The notes beneath the pieces are model-generated. The model saw only the letters and a list, made by a program, of their open reading frames with translations, made no database searches and was not told the origin of the DNA. Below are positions 5,057 through 6,629 of a stretch of 6,629 nt of DNA, piece by piece (the first letter of the stretch is position 1; every line of letters starts with the position of its first letter). Made by a program: the position numbers and the translations under genes. This stretch comes from an uncultured Lachnospira sp. (GTDB lineage: Bacteria; Bacillota; Clostridia; Lachnospirales; Lachnospiraceae). The DNA is taken from NCBI GenBank assembly GCA_900772425.1, contig CAAHEK010000259.1:1-6629 (forward strand), given 5' to 3'.

Positions 5057-6629
5057 ATGCAGTATAAATTTAAGTTTAAAAACAGGGTATTACCAATATT
5101 TCTGATTATCACAATAACAGTTATAGCATCAATCCTGGCATATAAAGATATAACTGACAGGGAATCCTATAAGTGCTGGAAAATACTTGAGGATTCGGCA
5201 GGAACTGTTAATAAGGAAATTAATTTAATATTTGAGAACAATATAAATATTCTTCATATGATTTCCAAAGAAATAGAAAACAGAGACACATTACAATCTC
5301 ATGAAGATGTGATTGCAGATATGGATGTGTTTAGTAATAATTCGCTTTTTTCCAGATTTGATATTTTCTATGATGATGATACAATATTGATGCAAAGCGG
5401 TATGATAAAGAATACATCAAGTATAACTACATTTGCTAAGGAAGCTGCAAAAGGGGAACATATTTCGGAAAGAACAGAGGATATTATTACAGGGGAAGAA
5501 GTTCTGTATTATTATGTGCCTGTTGAAAAGAATGGGGAAACAGTAGCTCTTGTGGTAGGAGTTATAGATTGTAATTCACTTTCAGAGATTTTTAAACCTA
5601 GAATATATAATGGGCAAGTTATGTTATGCATAGCTGATTCTAAAGACGGCAAGTTTGTTATGGATAACTGGCATGATGGTCTTGGTGATGTTACAGATGT
5701 TACCGACATAGCTGAGAGAAGACCATCGAAAGGCTTTAAATCAGTTGATGTGACTGAAGAAATCATGAGCAATAAGACAGGTGTATTATCTTATACATCT
5801 GATGAAGACGGCGAAAATTCTTACATGTATTACACGCCAATAGGAATTTTTGACTGGGAGCTTCTTGTTATAGTCAGGGAAGATGTTGCATTTTCAGGTC
5901 TGGTACATATAAGGGGAATCCTGTCAATAATAGGTCTTATAGAAATTGCATTGATTGGGTTGTATTTCTGGTGGAATTTAAGAACATTCAGAATGCTTGT
6001 TGACAGCAGACAGAAAATGTCAGAAGAGCTTGAAAAATCGACAACTTTAATAAAATGTGTTACAGAGCTTTCGCTTAAAGAGGATATAAATGACGCTATA
6101 GATAATCTTCTTGAGATAGTTAATAGTTATTTTAGTGGAGATAGAACGTATATTTTCCAGATTGATTATGCAGCACAGATTGTAAGTAATACATTTGAGT
6201 ATGCATCAGAAGGAGTTTCAAAGGAGATAGATAATCTTAAGAATGTTCCGCTGAATGTTGTGGATAAATGGATTGATAAGTTCAGGGGAAATGGCTCATT
6301 TTATATATCTAATTTGGATGAGAACAGGGATGAGGCGTCATATGAAATATTAAAGGCGCAGAATATAGACAGTCTTCTGGCTGTGCCATTGCTTAGGGAT
6401 GAAGAAATAATAGGTTTTGTAGGAGTAGATAATCCAAGAAAGAATTACAAGGATTCATCACTGCTTACATCTATACAGTTCTTTATAATAAATAGTATTA
6501 CAACCAAATATCAGCAGGATAATCTTGAATATTTAAGTTACAGGGATATGCTTACAAATCTTTACAACAGAAATAAGTATATTGATATTGTTGAGACACA
6601 TACCGGTGTTAAGACCGACATGGTAGGCG
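5057..6629 (+). CDS. Membrane Cache-GAF-GGDEF protein, putative diguanylate cyclase (3' end cut)
   Basis: The reading frame is open for 524 codons to the window end. AAAAGGT (5043-5049) lies 7 bases before ATG 5057, and the gap from the previous gene is 20 bases. The order is: basic N-terminus, TM1 (about 11-29), an extracellular region (about 30-280) resembling a double Cache sensor and ending in 'YYTPIGIFDWELLVIVRED', TM2 (about 283-305), a linker with coiled-coil character, a GAF-like domain (about 340-484, including 'GDRTYIFQID' and 'LLAVPLLRDEEIIGFVGVDNP'), then the start of a GGDEF domain at 'YRDMLTNLYNRNKY' (495-508). The protein probably senses small extracellular ligands and makes c-di-GMP. 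The GG(D/E)EF active site lies beyond the window, so catalytic competence is unproven and a C-terminal EAL domain cannot be excluded. The close spacing suggests co-transcription with the two-component genes. Confidence 0.9.
   Translation, partial: MQYKFKFKNRVLPIFLIITITVIASILAYKDITDRESYKCWKILEDSAGTVNKEINLIFENNINILHMISKEIENRDTLQSHEDVIADMDVFSNNSLFSRFDIFYDDDTILMQSGMIKNTSSITTFAKEAAKGEHISERTEDIITGEEVLYYYVPVEKNGETVALVVGVIDCNSLSEIFKPRIYNGQVMLCIADSKDGKFVMDNWHDGLGDVTDVTDIAERRPSKGFKSVDVTEEIMSNKTGVLSYTSDEDGENSYMYYTPIGIFDWELLVIVREDVAFSGLVHIRGILSIIGLIEIALIGLYFWWNLRTFRMLVDSRQKMSEELEKSTTLIKCVTELSLKEDINDAIDNLLEIVNSYFSGDRTYIFQIDYAAQIVSNTFEYASEGVSKEIDNLKNVPLNVVDKWIDKFRGNGSFYISNLDENRDEASYEILKAQNIDSLLAVPLLRDEEIIGFVGVDNPRKNYKDSSLLTSIQFFIINSITTKYQQDNLEYLSYRDMLTNLYNRNKYIDIVETHTGVKTDMVG

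Noticed and set aside
5692..5715. Short tandem repeat encoding DVTDVTD in the extracellular region of the GGDEF protein
   Set aside because: Only two copies of a 9-base unit within a coding region. No sign of a functional or mobile repeat.
5512..5772. 86-codon open frame on the - strand inside the GGDEF-protein gene
   Set aside because: The + strand frame is continuous and domain-rich through this interval, so the antisense frame is treated as chance.

Overview
The window is AT-rich (Gram-positive-like) DNA with all recognisable genes on the + strand. Strong AGGAGG-type ribosome sites, TTTACA/TATAAT promoters, hairpin-plus-T-tract terminators and the protein styles (MurA, OmpR-type regulator, Cache-GAF-GGDEF protein) suggest a Firmicute of the class Clostridia, most likely a Lachnospiraceae-type gut or rumen bacterium. 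The family assignment is inference from general resemblance, not from a database match.

Layout. (1) Bases 2-229 hold the 3' end of an M23 (LytM-type) peptidoglycan endopeptidase gene, closed by a hairpin terminator at 241-281. (2) Bases 279-459 are a promoter region with two near-consensus sigma-A promoters in tandem. They drive murA (460-1752), the first committed enzyme of peptidoglycan precursor synthesis, which ends in a very strong 22-bp hairpin terminator. (3) Bases 1823-2033 are a leader with a candidate extended -10 promoter. A perfect 11-bp inverted repeat starts right at the predicted transcript 5' end and finishes just before the ribosome site of the next gene. (4) Bases 2034-6629 are a tightly spaced four-gene run: membrane histidine kinase, OmpR-family response regulator, RluA-family pseudouridine synthase, and a membrane Cache-GAF-GGDEF protein (putative diguanylate cyclase) cut by the window end. 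The gaps are 23, 16 and 20 bases, with no terminator between genes.

Working together. The first two genes belong to cell-wall metabolism but are separately transcribed units. The kinase and regulator form a complete two-component pair. The putative diguanylate cyclase at the end of the same apparent operon would let one transcript encode both a phosphorelay and a c-di-GMP signalling protein, with a housekeeping-type RNA-modification enzyme between them. That functional link is inference from spacing only. Nothing here is clearly a new system. The most unusual items are the structured leader of the kinase gene and the mixed gene content of the operon.
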